Shown one piece after another: positions 8,201-14,039 of a stretch of 14,039 nt of DNA. The position numbers and the translations under genes were made by a program. The DNA comes from Synergistaceae bacterium. Lineage in GTDB: Bacteria; Synergistota; Synergistia; Synergistales; Synergistaceae. Location: assembly GCA_012727545.1 (NCBI GenBank), contig JAAYHA010000274.1, forward strand, positions 1 to 14,039, given 5' to 3'. Position 1 is the stretch's first letter. Each line of letters opens with the position of its first letter. The notes under the pieces were generated by a model. The model had not been told where the DNA came from. It saw only the letters and a list, made by a program, of their open reading frames with translations, and did not search any database.

Positions 8201-8624
8201 TAGGTTCTGCTCCCTCTTCCAGAGACTGTTCGGAGGCGGAGAAGCCCACCTTGAGATGATAGAGGGAGAGACGATATGGGATACCGGTGTCGATGTAGTT
8301 GCAAGGCCTCCGGGTAAACACCCGCAGAGCATAAACCAGCTCTCCGGAGGGGAACAGTCCCTTGCAGCCATATCGCTTCTCTTTGCTTCAATGGAAGTCG
8401 CCGGCTGTCCGCTTGCAGTGCTGGACGAGGTAGATGCCGCGCTTGACGAGGTCAACCTCAGAAGGTTCTCCGAGCTTGCCAAGGAGTATGCAAAGAACAG
8501 GCAGGTACTTGCCATGACACACAGGAGGGTGACCATGGAAAGGGCAGACGTCCTTTACGGAGTCACGCTCTCCGAACCGGGACTTTCCCAGGTAATAGGA
8601 GTAAGGCTGGAGGACTGGGCCTGA
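5205..8624 (+). CDS. smc: SMC, chromosome partition/condensin ATPase
   Basis: An 1139-residue structural maintenance of chromosomes protein, close to the usual bacterial size (about 1150-1190). It dimerises through a hinge, entraps DNA and compacts and segregates the chromosome, normally with ScpA and ScpB, which are not in this window. The N-terminus 'YISRLQLKGFKSFGG' leads to the Walker A GPNGSGKS (31-38) and a Q-loop region 'FIGQGEVAEVIQQRP'. Long charged coiled coils span about 160-480 and 645-1000. The hinge lies near 483-640 and ends in 'GGTVSGGRS'. The C-terminal head has the ABC signature LSGGEQ (from 1046) and Walker B 'LAVLDEVDAALDE' with Asp1074 and Glu1075. Translation starts with TTG inside rng (26-base overlap), and its TGA overlaps the next ATG by one base. 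Placement after rng is different from the rnc-smc-ftsY arrangement of many Firmicutes. Confidence 0.95.
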   Translation: MYISRLQLKGFKSFGGSHDLILSSGFTAIVGPNGSGKSNILDALRWSLGDSHAGRLRISRQSDLLFQGSISLPSAKEAEVLLQLREDSRACTVKRRVTAPDGNTMLFVDNSRKTLIELDETKRDWKLEGDRFAFIGQGEVAEVIQQRPLARRMRLESLFGIDVYRKRRMDASDRLVTVKEEYEQLRNVMAELQARREEIAPEVRRASELREILDKIEEERKLLYWLRRNRSELLIVELDESLEEYKKEQSVVLGWSDLWKKALTKLENDLVLLSREKQQQTWELEQSKKSYDGLIKSGYASASNLKASKERLDQAAEERRKAKEHMEVLLEEQKKTQEENKKAREELEAGQKALEKIEKKWQEYNLRLKEEKEQREAWNNEKGRLEAELQQIRAKLSFLGKDLLEIRNKKAGAPDPGKDIDAEIKKLGRERDMLLKEQDEIVSLHGDLYAKVQTLAAELQRARREASNSRSKLNEVTEAMQADLYPRPVQYLLSAARLNRLDASPHAVVDVFTCDPIYSTALEAYLGGRQFQLLVEDLEEAGRCIDKLKVNAIGRATFLPLERCRPRYPDKQFRLPKEGVTGWAIDLLKVDEHWLPAIQQIMGDLLIVESYAVGQELVRSGFKGPVATLEGDVFQPGGTVSGGRSQKSGKTIEMKAQLVKLEQDAARFTSTAEHLAKEFKDAEAQELRVSEQKEDYTRRIREFDGRIALLDDEKASYSKEQKRMEGERGRILEAVAEAGRQWNSVLASLSELEKKWDSPSKLEDDHLIIEERERLRSEAAVMAERLSSRFALMERVSNEIRSEERKIWSLDEEMSELDQRCVRERAGLARVGKGCLEIFERRKVLTEEIERHVSGFSKLESKRDLIRKKTASADLRSRSALEKVSAFEIKRGETERELEELINTWEDQYPYPGGSALPEDEDIEDLRKNIRDGDRKIKAFGEVDMGVLSEDRNLRDRLAFMGEHLDDVRASAAELEKLIADADRQAYKVFSDALQEVDNRFCSLFQRLFGGGEAHLEMIEGETIWDTGVDVVARPPGKHPQSINQLSGGEQSLAAISLLFASMEVAGCPLAVLDEVDAALDEVNLRRFSELAKEYAKNRQVLAMTHRRVTMERADVLYGVTLSEPGLSQVIGVRLEDWA

Positions 8625-9352
8625 TGAATGAAGGCCGTGAAGATCTGCTCAGGGGGGAACTGAAGATAAAGCAGCCCCGGGAGAACGAGGGACCTCGGGT
8701 CAACCTTGACACGATACTTCTTGCCCATTTCACAAGGCCCAAAAAGGGCGAGAGGATACTTGAGATCGGCTGTGCGCACGGAGCTGTTTCCCTTATACTT
8801 GCAAAACGCGGCCATACTGTTGAAGGAGTAGATATTCAATCCCACCTTATAGAGATGGCAGGAGAAAATGCTGCGGAAAACGGCCTGGAAGATAAAGCAA
8901 AATTTTACACCGGAGATATTAGGGATCACAGGAAGATGTGGGAGGCACAGAGCTTCGACAGGGTGGCAGTGAATCCGCCTTACTTTGAGAAGAATAGCGG
9001 CAGCGTAAGTCCTTCAACGGCCCTTGCAACAGCGCTGAACGGTTTGAATTGCACACTTGAGGAACTTGTACAGGCATGCCGTTATCTTTTGAAAAACAAG
9101 GGATACCTTGATATAGTAATACATGCGGGAAGAGTGGGAGAACTTCTGGCGTTGCTGGACAAATACAACATTGCGCCCAAAAAGTTCAGGGCAGTTCATC
9201 CAAAACCCGGTGCAGAAGCATCTGTGGTCCTTATAGAAGCAGTGAGGGCCTCAAAGCATGGACTCAGGATCGAAGCTCCCTTATTCGTCCTTGACGAGGA
9301 TGGCAAAGAGACTCCGCAGCTGCTGGAAGCCTACAGAACGGGAGGAGAGTAA
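8624..9352 (+). CDS. TrmN6-like tRNA1(Val) N6-adenine methyltransferase
   Basis: A 242-residue class I SAM-dependent methyltransferase of the COG4123/YfiC type. The N-terminus 'LKIKQPRENEGPRVNLDTILLAHF' has the family's Q-P and 'D..LLA.F' pattern. Motif I is 'ILEIGCAHGAVSL' (45-57), in which the middle glycine of the usual GxGxG loop is Ala. An acidic motif II follows ('VEGVDIQ'), then NPPY at 117-120, the hallmark of amino-N6-adenine methyltransferases. E. coli TrmN6 methylates A37 of tRNA1(Val), and I infer a similar tRNA target. Start ATG at 8624 overlaps the smc stop by one base, with GGAGG at 8609-8613. rsmI follows after one base; this methyltransferase-rsmI pairing also occurs in Firmicutes. 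Target specificity is not provable from sequence, so no gene symbol is given. Confidence 0.83.
   Translation: MNEGREDLLRGELKIKQPRENEGPRVNLDTILLAHFTRPKKGERILEIGCAHGAVSLILAKRGHTVEGVDIQSHLIEMAGENAAENGLEDKAKFYTGDIRDHRKMWEAQSFDRVAVNPPYFEKNSGSVSPSTALATALNGLNCTLEELVQACRYLLKNKGYLDIVIHAGRVGELLALLDKYNIAPKKFRAVHPKPGAEASVVLIEAVRASKHGLRIEAPLFVLDEDGKETPQLLEAYRTGGE
9341..9347 (+). promoter_or_regulatory. Ribosome binding site fixing the rsmI start
   Basis: GGAGGAG ends 6 bases before ATG at 9354. The upstream in-frame ATG at 9258 would add 32 residues translated from inside the methyltransferase gene that do not belong to the family. Confidence 0.75.
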
Positions 9353-9353
9353 A

Positions 9354-10190
9354 ATGCCCCTTGTAGTTGTCCCGACACCGATAGGCAATCTGGAAGACAT
9401 GACGGTCAGAGGCCTCAGGATACTTCGCGAGGCGGACATTATCGCATGCGAGGATACCAGGCACACACTGAAGCTGCTGAATCACTACGAAATAAAGAAG
9501 CCTCTCATCTCATACCATAAGTTCAACGAGACGGAGAGGCTTGAGACCCTGCTTAAACGAATACGCGAGGGCGAAACTGTAGCGCTGGTATCAGACGCCG
9601 GCACACCCGGAATATCAGACCCGGGCATGATACTGATACAGGCCGTCATCGAAAAAGGTCTTCCGATGGATGTTCTGCCCGGCGCAAATGCACTCCTTCC
9701 TGCGATACTGCTTTCAGGGATGGGGATGGACTCATTTACCTTTATTGGCTTTCTGGACGGGAAAAAAGAGGAAAAAAAGTCCAGGCTTGAAGAATTGAGG
9801 CACAACGTGCAGACCCTCGTTTTCTACATGGCTCCGCACAGGCTGCTTAAAGAGCTGGAGTTGATGGGGAACGTACTCGGAGACAGGCCTGCGGTACTTG
9901 TCAAAGAGATAAGCAAGGTGCATCAGGAATCGATCCGCGGCACGCTTTTGACATTCAAGGATATCCTCAGCGAGGATAAGATCCGCGGAGAGTTTGTCTG
10001 CATAGTCGAAGGAGCAAAAGAGACAGTTCCGGTCCTTGATGATGGCGTCTGGATGGACGAGGTGCTCATGATGTGCAAAGCGGGTGAATCGACAAAAAAT
10101 GTTGCAAACTTGCTCTCGATAAAGTATTGTATCCCACGAAACAGAATAAAACGGTACATTCTTGAGAATTGTACCGGGGAGGTTGTATAA
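9354..10190 (+). CDS. rsmI: RsmI, 16S rRNA (cytidine1402-2'-O)-methyltransferase
   Basis: A 278-residue protein of the tetrapyrrole-methylase fold, near the usual family length. RsmI 2'-O-methylates C1402 of 16S rRNA in the decoding centre using SAM, together with RsmH, which acts on the N4 position. Family motifs in order are 'VVVPTPIGNLEDMT' near the N-terminus (PTPIGNLEDM at 7-16), 'ACEDTRHT' (31-38), the glycine-rich SAM loop 'SDAGTPGISDPG' (80-91), 'VLPGANALLPA' (107-117) and 'FTFIGFL' (128-134). The C-terminal tail 'GESTKNVANLLS..Y.IPRNRIKRYI' is the small helix-turn-helix-like RsmI C domain. The ATG at 9354 is preceded by GGAGGAG and lies one base after the previous stop; metG begins directly at the next base after its TAA. 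The last codons contain an inverted repeat that abuts the metG ribosome binding site. Confidence 0.95.
   Translation: MPLVVVPTPIGNLEDMTVRGLRILREADIIACEDTRHTLKLLNHYEIKKPLISYHKFNETERLETLLKRIREGETVALVSDAGTPGISDPGMILIQAVIEKGLPMDVLPGANALLPAILLSGMGMDSFTFIGFLDGKKEEKKSRLEELRHNVQTLVFYMAPHRLLKELELMGNVLGDRPAVLVKEISKVHQESIRGTLLTFKDILSEDKIRGEFVCIVEGAKETVPVLDDGVWMDEVLMMCKAGESTKNVANLLSIKYCIPRNRIKRYILENCTGEVV
10152..10176 (+). promoter_or_regulatory. Inverted repeat at the metG translation start
   Basis: CGGTACA at 10152-10158 pairs with TGTACCG at 10170-10176. A further TTC (10159-10161) pairs with GAA (10166-10168) around a four-base loop, leaving T10169 bulged. The 3' arm ends at the first G of the GGGGAGG site (10176-10182) for metG, so folding may affect ribosome access. 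It lies wholly inside the rsmI coding sequence, so codon constraints or chance could also explain it. Confidence 0.35.
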
Positions 10191-12149
10191 ATGTCCAAAG
10201 AAAATTTCTACATCACCACACCGATATACTATGTCAACGATGTTCCCCATATCGGGCACGCCTACACGACGATAGCGGCAGACGTCCTGGCTCGCTGGCA
10301 CAAGTCCGGGGGAGAAAACACCTGGTTTCTTACCGGCACCGATGAACATGGCCAGAAGATCCAGACAGTAGCTGAGAAAAGAGGCATCACACCAAAAGAA
10401 CTTTGCGATGAGGTCGTGCTGAATTTCCAGAGGCTTTGGGGTGTTCTTAACATATCCAATGATGATTTCATAAGGACTACGGAACCAAGACATGAAAAAG
10501 TCGTTCAGGAAATATTCAGGCGCCTCATGGCCAACGGCGATATTTACAAGGGAGAGTACGAGGGATGGTACTGTGTCCCATGCGAAACATACGTTCCCGA
10601 AGCCCAGATGGGAGAAGGCAACACCTGTCCCGACTGCCACCGGCCGCTTACAAAGATGACAGAGGAGACATATTTCTTCAAGCTTTCGAAGTATGCCGAG
10701 CCCCTGCTCAAGTATTATGAAGAGAACCCCGAAGCAATAATGCCAAGGTCAAGGTACAACGAGATAATCAGTTTTATTAAGAGCGGTCTTCGTGACCAGT
10801 CTGTCTCGCGTACGACACTTGACTGGGGGATCCCGCTTCCCGGAGATGAAAAGCATGTCATCTATGTCTGGTTCGACGCTCTCATCAACTACCTTTCGGC
10901 TCTCAACTTCCCTGAAGAGGGAGCTCTGTGGCAGACATACTGGCCTGCTGTGCGCCACCTTGTCGGAAAAGACATAATAAGGTTCCACTGTGTAATATGG
11001 CCGGCCATGCTACTTGCACTCGGTGTAAATCCGCCGGTCAGGGTATTTGCTCACGGATGGTGGACTGTTGAAGGCGAAAAGATGTCAAAATCTGTCGGCA
11101 ACGTTGTAGATCCCTTTGAAATGGCGGATCTTTACGGTGTAGACGCGTTCCGTTATTTTGTGCTTCGCGAGGTTCCTTTCGGCAACGACGGAGATTTCTC
11201 TGAAAATGCCATGGTACACAGGATAAATTCAGATCTGGCAAACGATCTTGGAAACCTTCTCAGCAGAAGCCTCCAGATGATAGAGAAATTCCGTGGAGGG
11301 GAACTCCCCCAAAGCTTTAAGAGCGAGGATATCGATAAAGAGATAGAGGATCTTGCAAACAAAACAGTTAAGGAAATGGAGACATTCATGGATCGTTTTG
11401 CTTTTGACGAAGCCCTGAAAGCTCTCTGGACATTTATCAGCCGTTCAAACAAATACATTGATGAGACACAGCCGTGGAAGCTTGGTAAAGAGGGCGAGAT
11501 CGAAAGGCTTGATGCTGTACTCAGGACACTTTGGGAATCACTCCGGCTTTCCGCAGTACTTGCAGCTCCCTTTATGCCCGAGACATCCGCCCGTATCTGG
11601 GAACAGCTTGGCCTGACAGGAAGTCCGCTTGACGGAGGACGTGCTTCATGGTCATGGTGTGGCACAGAGAGCCCTGTGACAGTGAAGAAAGGATCCATAC
11701 TTTTCCCGCGCATCGACATAGATAAATGGAAAACAGAAAAAGAGGCCCGTGATCTTGAAAAGAGGGCGGCGGCAGACCCTACAGCATTTTATAATTTCGA
11801 TGACCACGAAGCCGAAATTGGGATAGAAGATTTCAGCAAACTGGAGTTCAGGGTAGCGTTGGTCGAAAAAGTAGACGTAGTTCCCAAGGCAGACAAGCTT
11901 TACATCCTGAGCCTAGACCTTGGCTATGAAAAACGCACGATAGTATCAAGCATCAGAGAGTTCTTCAAGCCCGAAGAGCTTGAAGGCAAAAAGATAGTGG
12001 TGCTGTGCAACCTGAAACCGGCTAAATTCCGCGGAGTACCCAGCAATGGGATGCTTCTCGCGGCAGAAAGCCCTGACACCAGAAAGGAATCTCTCACGCT
12101 TCTGACGGTAATGGATGATTCCATACCGATAGGAAGCAGAGTCCACTAA
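10191..12149 (+). CDS. metG: Methionyl-tRNA synthetase with C-terminal tRNA-binding domain
   Basis: A 652-residue class I aminoacyl-tRNA synthetase that charges tRNA(Met), including the initiator, in the cytoplasm. The HIGH motif is exact at residues 20-23 in 'YVNDVPHIGHAYTT', and the KMSKS motif is at 297-301 in 'VEGEKMSKSVGN'. The connective insertion carries one four-cysteine zinc knuckle (Cys128, 131, 146, 149), as in the T. thermophilus/A. aeolicus-type enzymes. A helical anticodon-binding domain follows from about 350 to 510. The C-terminal 100 or so residues (from about 545, 'IEDFSKLEFRVALVEKVDVV') form a Trbp111/EMAP-II-like OB-fold that promotes dimerisation and tRNA binding. The ATG directly abuts the rsmI stop and has GGGGAGG at 10176-10182. 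It is the last gene of the long run and is followed by a probable terminator. No T-box leader is seen upstream. Confidence 0.97.
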   Translation: MSKENFYITTPIYYVNDVPHIGHAYTTIAADVLARWHKSGGENTWFLTGTDEHGQKIQTVAEKRGITPKELCDEVVLNFQRLWGVLNISNDDFIRTTEPRHEKVVQEIFRRLMANGDIYKGEYEGWYCVPCETYVPEAQMGEGNTCPDCHRPLTKMTEETYFFKLSKYAEPLLKYYEENPEAIMPRSRYNEIISFIKSGLRDQSVSRTTLDWGIPLPGDEKHVIYVWFDALINYLSALNFPEEGALWQTYWPAVRHLVGKDIIRFHCVIWPAMLLALGVNPPVRVFAHGWWTVEGEKMSKSVGNVVDPFEMADLYGVDAFRYFVLREVPFGNDGDFSENAMVHRINSDLANDLGNLLSRSLQMIEKFRGGELPQSFKSEDIDKEIEDLANKTVKEMETFMDRFAFDEALKALWTFISRSNKYIDETQPWKLGKEGEIERLDAVLRTLWESLRLSAVLAAPFMPETSARIWEQLGLTGSPLDGGRASWSWCGTESPVTVKKGSILFPRIDIDKWKTEKEARDLEKRAAADPTAFYNFDDHEAEIGIEDFSKLEFRVALVEKVDVVPKADKLYILSLDLGYEKRTIVSSIREFFKPEELEGKKIVVLCNLKPAKFRGVPSNGMLLAAESPDTRKESLTLLTVMDDSIPIGSRVH

Positions 12150-12218
12150 AAAACATCGGGGGCGGGCACAGCGGCCCGGTCTCTAAACATACCCGAAAAG
12201 CGAAAGCCTGACTGAAAC

Positions 12219-12265
12219 GGACATACTCCTCCCTGATTCAACAAGAGGGGAGGAGCCGTCCTTTT
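12219..12265 (+). terminator. Probable intrinsic terminator of the metG operon
   Basis: CTCCTCCC at 12226-12233 pairs perfectly with GGGAGGAG at 12248-12255. An outer GGAC (12219-12222) pairs with GTCC (12258-12261) across a small internal loop, and the 14-base apical loop is AU-rich. Four Ts (12262-12265) follow at once. The stem is strong, but the T-run is short and the loop large, so efficiency is uncertain. It lies about 70 bases after the metG stop. Confidence 0.5.
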
Positions 12266-12297
12266 GAGCGGGCATGATCTGAACTTATTTGGTACGG

Positions 12298-12313
12298 CAG
12301 GCCTATAAGCCTG
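12298..12313 (+). repeat. Inverted repeat upstream of tatD
   Basis: CAGGC (12298-12302) and GCCTG (12309-12313) surround a 6-base loop. A flanking GG (12296-12297) may extend the stem to CC (12316-12317) with slippage, and GGGC at 12270-12273 can pair with GCCC at 12315-12318 around the whole. No T-run follows directly, so I read it as a leader structure rather than a terminator. Confidence 0.35.
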
Positions 12314-12345
12314 AGCCCTCCTCTATTTAAGAAAGGGGCAGAAGT

Positions 12346-13167
12346 ATGTTTCTTGTAGATACTCATTGCCATCTGAACAAAGAATATTATCCGGACGGTC
12401 TTTCAGAAGTCTTCAGAAACGCCCTGAAGTCTGATGTGAAGCGTCTCCTTTTTGCCTCGGCAGACCTTGCTTCCACCAGGGAGGCAGTGACCCTGGCTGA
12501 AACTCACGAAGGAGCACCGGAGATCTGGGCGCTTGCAGGAGTCCATCCTCACGAAGCTTCCTCCGTTTCTGGGGGGCTTCCAGAAGAGCTGGAGGCTCTC
12601 GCCAGGAGCAGCAAGGTATCCGCAGTCGGCGAGATAGGGCTGGATTTCTACTATGATAATTCTCCAAGGGAGATACAGCGGGAGGTATTCCGCTCTCAGG
12701 TATGCCTTGCAAAAAAAATAAACAAGCCCGTTGTTATCCATGTAAGAGATTCTGCAAAGAGGTCATCAGGAGATGCCAATTCCGAGACACTGGCTATTCT
12801 AAAAGAGGAATCAGCCGACCTGATAGGCGGAGTCATACATTGTTTTTCCGGAGACAGGCAGAATGCGATCGATGCACTTGATATGGGTTTTTACATATCT
12901 TTTGCGGGACCTGTCACGTATCCAAAAAACAAGGCGCTTAGGGAGATAGCAATGGACACAGTCCCTCTTGACAGGATACTCTGCGAGACAGATTCACCAT
13001 ACCTTGCCCCGCAGCAGATAAGAGGCAGGACAAACGAGCCGTGCCATGTCCGTGAAGTTTATGAGATGATATCGATGCTCAAGGGCATGTCGCTCGAAGA
13101 ATTTTCCGCAGCTGTCAAAGAGAACGGCGAAAGGCTCTTCGGCTGGGGAGGTACGGATAATGTTTGA
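12346..13167 (+). CDS. tatD: TatD-family metal-dependent deoxyribonuclease
   Basis: A 273-residue TIM-barrel hydrolase of the amidohydrolase superfamily, full length for the family. TatD enzymes are cytoplasmic Mg/Zn-dependent nucleases, with 3'-5' exonuclease activity shown in E. coli and roles proposed in DNA repair. The metal ligands are all present: DTHCH at 5-9 (His7, His9), GEIGLDFYY with Glu96, 'PVVIHVRDS' with His132, 'GVIHCFSG' with His165 and 'CETDSPYLAP' with Asp216. The ATG at 12346 has AAGGGG at 12333-12338. The final 8 bases overlap tgt. The exact subtype (TatD, YcfH or YabD) cannot be settled; YabD/YcfH-like proteins often sit beside metG, and that fits here since metG is the gene before it. 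Confidence 0.92.
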   Translation: MFLVDTHCHLNKEYYPDGLSEVFRNALKSDVKRLLFASADLASTREAVTLAETHEGAPEIWALAGVHPHEASSVSGGLPEELEALARSSKVSAVGEIGLDFYYDNSPREIQREVFRSQVCLAKKINKPVVIHVRDSAKRSSGDANSETLAILKEESADLIGGVIHCFSGDRQNAIDALDMGFYISFAGPVTYPKNKALREIAMDTVPLDRILCETDSPYLAPQQIRGRTNEPCHVREVYEMISMLKGMSLEEFSAAVKENGERLFGWGGTDNV

Positions 13168-14039
13168 GTACAGGCTTATTGCACAATGTCCTGAGACGGG
13201 CGCACGTGCAGGAGAACTCATAACGCCGCATGGTGTTATAGAGACCCCTGTCTTCATGCCTGTTGGCACTCAGGCCACTGTTAAAGCGATGACGCCGCCG
13301 GAACTTGAAGAGATCGGAGCTCAGATAATCCTTGGCAACACATACCACCTCTACATGCGTCCCGGGGCGGATATCGTAGAAGAGGCAGGCGGGCTTCATA
13401 AGTTCATGCAGTGGCACCACCCCATACTCACCGACAGCGGCGGGTTTCAGGTCTTCTCCCTTTCAGAACTTAGAAAGATAACGGATGAGGGGGTCGAGTT
13501 CAGATCCCACCTTGACGGCAGTAAACACTTCATGCGCCCCGAAGATTCCATGGACATACAGCAGAAGCTTGGAAGCGACATAGCGATGGCTTTTGACGAA
13601 TGCGTCGTCTGGCCGACCACTGAAGAGTATTCAAGGGCAGCCATGGAGAGGACTATAAGTTGGGCCGGGAGGTGCAAAGAGCACCATTCGAGAGTGGATC
13701 AGGCCCTTTTCGGTATTGTGCAGGGCTCGATGTTTGAAGCCCAGCGGATAGAATGCATAAAAAGACTTGAAGATATCAGCTTTCCCGGCTACGGGATAGG
13801 AGGCCTCTCAGTAGGGGAGTCGCATGAGGACATGTACAGGATCCTTGACGCATTATGCCCCGAAATGCCCGTTAACAAGCCCCGTTACCTGATGGGTGTC
13901 GGACATCCCGCAAACCTGATCGAGGGGGTGGCTCGCGGCATAGATATGTTTGACTGTGTCCTGCCCACGAGAAACGGAAGAAACGGCGGCGTGCTCACGA
14001 GCTTCGGAAAACTTAACCTCAAGAACAGGGGCTTTGCCA
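13160..14039 (+). CDS. tgt: Queuine tRNA-ribosyltransferase (partial, runs off window)
   Basis: 293 codons of an expected 370 or so are present; the 3' end lies beyond the window. Bacterial Tgt exchanges guanine 34 of tRNAs for Asp, Asn, His and Tyr with preQ1 as a step in queuosine synthesis. The sequence opens with 'FEYRLIAQCPETGARAGEL' and 'ETPVFMPVGTQATVKAMTP'. It has 'LTDSGGFQVFSL' with Asp92, 'FGIVQGSMFEAQR', 'GIGGLSVGE', and 'FDCVLPTRNGRNG' with the likely nucleophile Asp265. The CxCxxC...H zinc site should follow the window end and cannot be checked. The ATG at 13160 has GGGGAGG at 13145-13151 and overlaps the tatD stop by 8 bases, implying coupled translation. No preQ1 riboswitch is recognisable upstream of tatD. 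Confidence 0.95.
   Translation, partial: MFEYRLIAQCPETGARAGELITPHGVIETPVFMPVGTQATVKAMTPPELEEIGAQIILGNTYHLYMRPGADIVEEAGGLHKFMQWHHPILTDSGGFQVFSLSELRKITDEGVEFRSHLDGSKHFMRPEDSMDIQQKLGSDIAMAFDECVVWPTTEEYSRAAMERTISWAGRCKEHHSRVDQALFGIVQGSMFEAQRIECIKRLEDISFPGYGIGGLSVGESHEDMYRILDALCPEMPVNKPRYLMGVGHPANLIEGVARGIDMFDCVLPTRNGRNGGVLTSFGKLNLKNRGFA

Larger units (their letters stand above)
12150..12345 (+). other. Structured intergenic region between metG and tatD
   Basis: This is the longest gene-free stretch (196 bases). It holds a GC-rich hairpin (CGGGC 12163-12167 with GCCCG 12174-12178), the probable terminator at 12219-12265, and a hairpin CAGGC/GCCTG at 12298-12313. An A-rich stretch without clear pairing lies between the first two (about 12181-12218). 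No open frame with a usable ribosome binding site is present on either strand. I do not recognise a known riboswitch, 6S RNA, SRP RNA or tRNA in it. It could hold a small RNA or the leader of the tatD-tgt transcript. Confidence 0.4.

Noticed and set aside
10100..10190. T-box riboswitch for metG
   Set aside because: metG directly follows rsmI with no untranslated leader, so there is no room for a T-box.
9732..10640. Long antisense open frame of 302 codons across the rsmI-metG junction
   Set aside because: It runs opposite two well-supported genes, has no recognisable motif, and its composition looks like the complement of coding sequence.
12183..12275. A 30-codon open frame on the - strand in the metG-tatD gap (ATG at 12275, stop at 12183-12185)
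   Set aside because: The ATG has no ribosome binding site. A second in-frame ATG at 12224 has a GGGAGGAG only one base away, and that purine run is the arm of the + strand terminator stem. The serine/arginine-rich peptide resembles no family I know.
12316..12345. Possible preQ1 riboswitch before tatD-tgt, suggested by CCTCTA followed by an A-rich stretch and the tgt context
   Set aside because: There is no compact upstream P1 partner with the conserved loop at the right distance, and the A-rich tail does not match the class I pattern.

Overview
The window carries ten complete or nearly complete protein genes, all on the + strand. A partial gene runs off each end: the tail of minE on the left and most of tgt on the right. 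Base composition is roughly balanced and the codon use is rich in AGG/AGA (Arg) and ATA (Ile). There is a Min system with MinE, a RodA-type SEDS protein, RNase G, a standalone SMC, and the radical-SAM (TIGR03960-like) plus DUF2344 (TIGR03936-like) pair. Together these point to a bacterium outside the well-studied Proteobacteria, and my best guess is a member of Synergistota. That guess rests on general impression of codon use and gene order, not on a database search.

Layout. (1) 1-1220: end of minE, then rodA overlapping it by 8 bases; this is the cell-division-site and wall-elongation segment. (2) 1221-1325: a 105-base gap with a possible promoter, a strong hairpin and a very good ribosome binding site. 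(3) 1326-12149: a tightly packed run of seven genes: radical SAM protein, DUF2344 partner, RNase G (rng), SMC (smc), a TrmN6-like N6-adenine methyltransferase, RsmI 16S rRNA methyltransferase (rsmI) and methionyl-tRNA synthetase (metG). Neighbouring genes overlap or lie 0 to 16 bases apart, so this looks like one transcription unit. (4) 12150-12345: a 196-base gap with a probable terminator hairpin for the metG unit and a second hairpin ahead of tatD. (5) 12346-14039: tatD and tgt, overlapping by 8 bases and cut by the window end.

Working together. Most of the central and right-hand genes serve RNA maturation and translation: rRNA/mRNA processing (rng), tRNA modification (TrmN6-like, tgt), rRNA modification (rsmI) and tRNA charging (metG). 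smc (chromosome organisation) is embedded between them. The radical SAM/DUF2344 pair has no proven function that I know of. Its translational coupling and position just before rng suggest a job on RNA or the ribosome. No tRNA or rRNA genes, CRISPR arrays, insertion sequences or phage genes were seen, and every gene reads through without frameshift. The window is an ordinary housekeeping region. The points most worth a second look are the radical SAM/DUF2344/rng module, the second CX3CX2C cysteine motif in the radical SAM protein, and the two structured intergenic regions.
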